A stretch of 64,000 nt of DNA from assembly GCF_000372725.1 (NCBI RefSeq), contig NW_005201091.1, positions 214,306 to 278,305 of the forward strand. The letters are read 5' to 3'. Shown in pieces: positions 63,562 through 64,000 of the stretch. How positions within the stretch are numbered: the first letter of the stretch is position 1; every line of letters starts with the position of its first letter. This DNA is from Emiliania huxleyi CCMP1516 (lineage: Eukaryota > Haptophyta > Isochrysidales > Noelaerhabdaceae). The notes beneath the pieces are model-generated. The model had not been told where the DNA came from. It worked only from the letters and a program-made list of their open reading frames with translations, and did not search any database. Position numbers and translations under genes: made by a program.

Positions 63562-64000
63562 TGAGCACCACACGCATCCCCGCCCGCAGCAGCGCAGCAG
63601 CGGCGAGGGGGGCGGTGACACCGCCCCCCGCCCCGTCCGCCGGTCCGTCCGCCGAGAAGGTAGGCACGCCGGCGTCGCCGCCAACCCGCGCCGCGGCGGG
63701 ACCGGAGGCGAGCAGCAGCAGCCTCCGCCCTCCGAGCGCCCGCGCAGCGGAGGTGGTGGTCCTGTTGAGCGCGGCGAGGCCGGCGGCGGTGGAGGCGGAG
63801 CCGTAGACCAGCAGCAGCTCGCCTCTGCCCCCCGCCACCGCCTCTGCCAGGGAGCAGAGGGCGAGCTCTGCGGCGGCGCGGCTCGTCGCGTTGCACGGTC
63901 TGCGAGGCAGCAGGCCCTCCCTCCGCACCTCTTTCCAAGTCAGCCGGCCGTCTGGCGGAGGGGCGCAGAGGTGGGAGGGCGCGACGGACAGAGGCGCGGA
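59147..64000 (-). CDS. GT77-type glycosyltransferase with two transferase domains, 5' end beyond the window
   Basis: Two consecutive GT77-like units. The first (63928-62954) has GELLLVYGSASTAAGLAALN, DADVEVLSEGWDEVTAGGHI, EAMGWSGYSETLRISYASPA and LTEQLFGPSHDGVL. The second has VLIAISNRNILSMLSLYMEG (62.25 kb), LVPWLKVGCNVLLSDVDVVY then LRDPF with the DxD (61.95 kb), AMTDGWSDETAYGWHMALLA (61.2 kb), VWDQSAYSQEGLWPALGL (60.7 kb), RPVSVHTNYHPEKQQRM (60.35 kb), AIFNHYHVAEGKGDWAALRR (60.17 kb) and a C-terminal exon (KGVWGVAPERGERFIFARF), stop 59147. The motifs match plant arabinosyltransferases of the XEG113/RRA type, which act in the Golgi. The frame is open to the right edge. Introns include 62278-62434, 62088-62158 and 61233-61864. 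Confidence 0.8.
59785..60045. repeat. ~260-bp poly-G tract inside a GT77 intron, suspect sequence
   Basis: Almost pure G with sparse t, a and c, followed at 59997 by tctagaggatccc. A tract this long is beyond normal low complexity here, and the bases after it match a common cloning polylinker. The intron joins the 60.06-kb exon to the last exon. Confidence 0.7.
60470..60616. repeat. 11-bp minisatellite gccatgtctaa inside a GT77 intron
   Basis: About 13 units of gccatgtctaa; the edge units read gccatgtctcg. Confidence 0.85.
61233..61864 (-). other. GT77 intron, 632 bp, ~47 copies of 11-bp gtgtctaggag, GC-AG
   Basis: The coding strand reads gtcgag|gcgacactt at the donor and ctgcag|gcgatgacgg at the acceptor. 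Splicing gives RDSDVE-AMTDGWSDETAYGWH, the expected GT77 motif. The array at 61345-61862 is highly uniform, with rare aag, gcg and gtgtgt variants; the same unit occurs in BTAF1 at 14604. Confidence 0.85.
62088..62158 (-). other. GT77 intron, 71 bp, perfect 34-bp direct repeat, GC-AG
   Basis: 62054-62087 and 62125-62158 are identical (starting cgccagcgtgacgcctccgt). The coding strand splices accaa|gcacgtcc with gctag|gcacgtcc, joining SATTK to HVQQHGGVTLAHEHVLRAKG. Between the repeats are only three to four gtgatctcggg units. This is the cleanest example of a new intron in the window. Confidence 0.8.
62278..62434 (-). other. GT77 intron, 157 bp, 11-bp gccgaggtgcg array, GT-AG
   Basis: The donor gagag|gtgaagcc and acceptor cggcag|gtcctcatt on the coding strand join DERARE to VLIAISNRNILSM. 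About 11 units of gccgaggtgcg/gccgaggtgca. Confidence 0.75.

Overview
The window is nuclear DNA from a GC-rich eukaryotic microbe, most likely a haptophyte alga of the Emiliania/Chrysochromulina type. The grounds are: split genes with many short introns, frequent GC-AG introns, alga-like gene content (PILS-type carrier, SYLF protein, AP2 repeats, GT77 and GT47 glycosyltransferases, RCC1 and ankyrin proteins), abundant minisatellites, and a draft assembly with a 100-N gap (14311-14410). The species is inferred from style only. No tRNA, rRNA, CRISPR array or bacterial operon was seen.

Layout, left to right. 1-5.5 kb: an MFS transporter fragment (-), a broken BspA-type leucine-rich-repeat gene (+), an Ala-rich protein (+), a 414-bp MITE-like element and a membrane-anchored protein (-). 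5.8-18.5 kb: one huge, intron-rich gene for BTAF1/Mot1, the TBP-removing Snf2 ATPase (-). 18.5-25 kb: two hypothetical genes, a three-domain AP2/ERF-like protein (+), an auxin-efflux/PILS-type carrier (+) and a dispersed repeat. 25.4-29.1 kb: a TPR-DENN protein (-). 30.8-39.4 kb: a nucleotide-sugar glycosyltransferase (+), a JmjC oxygenase (-), a small ankyrin protein (-) and a methionyl-tRNA synthetase with a WHEP tail (+). 40.5-49.8 kb: an exostosin-like GT47 (-), an NHL-BTB protein (+), a lipidated EF-hand/LRR protein (-), a SYLF protein (+) and a secreted LPMO-like protein (-). 49.8-59.7 kb: a tandem duplication of an F-box/RCC1 gene plus a divergently placed ankyrin gene. 59.1-64 kb: a double-domain GT77 glycosyltransferase (-), cut by the right edge.

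The most unusual feature is the introns. Nearly every intron that could be placed by protein homology looks like a tandem duplication of exon sequence around an AG|G motif. The first bases of the intron repeat the first bases of the next exon, for up to 34 bp without mismatch, so both copies of AG|G serve as the splice sites. Single-unit introns cluster at about 62-85 bp. Some introns are several units long (3 x 74 bp, 7 x 76 bp). Many interiors have grown into arrays of 10-11-bp minisatellites, the same few unit families recurring in unrelated genes. The intron's second base is whatever followed AG|G in the exon. That gives many GC donors, some GT donors and three apparent GA-AG introns. This points to continuing intron birth by duplication followed by minisatellite growth.

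The genes do not form a pathway. They are ordinary nuclear genes, several in head-to-head pairs with very short shared upstream regions (95 bp for BTAF1/18557, 65 bp for the LPMO-like gene/RCC1-A). Exon boundaries below come from reading frame, protein-family knowledge and splice motifs; none is supported by transcripts.
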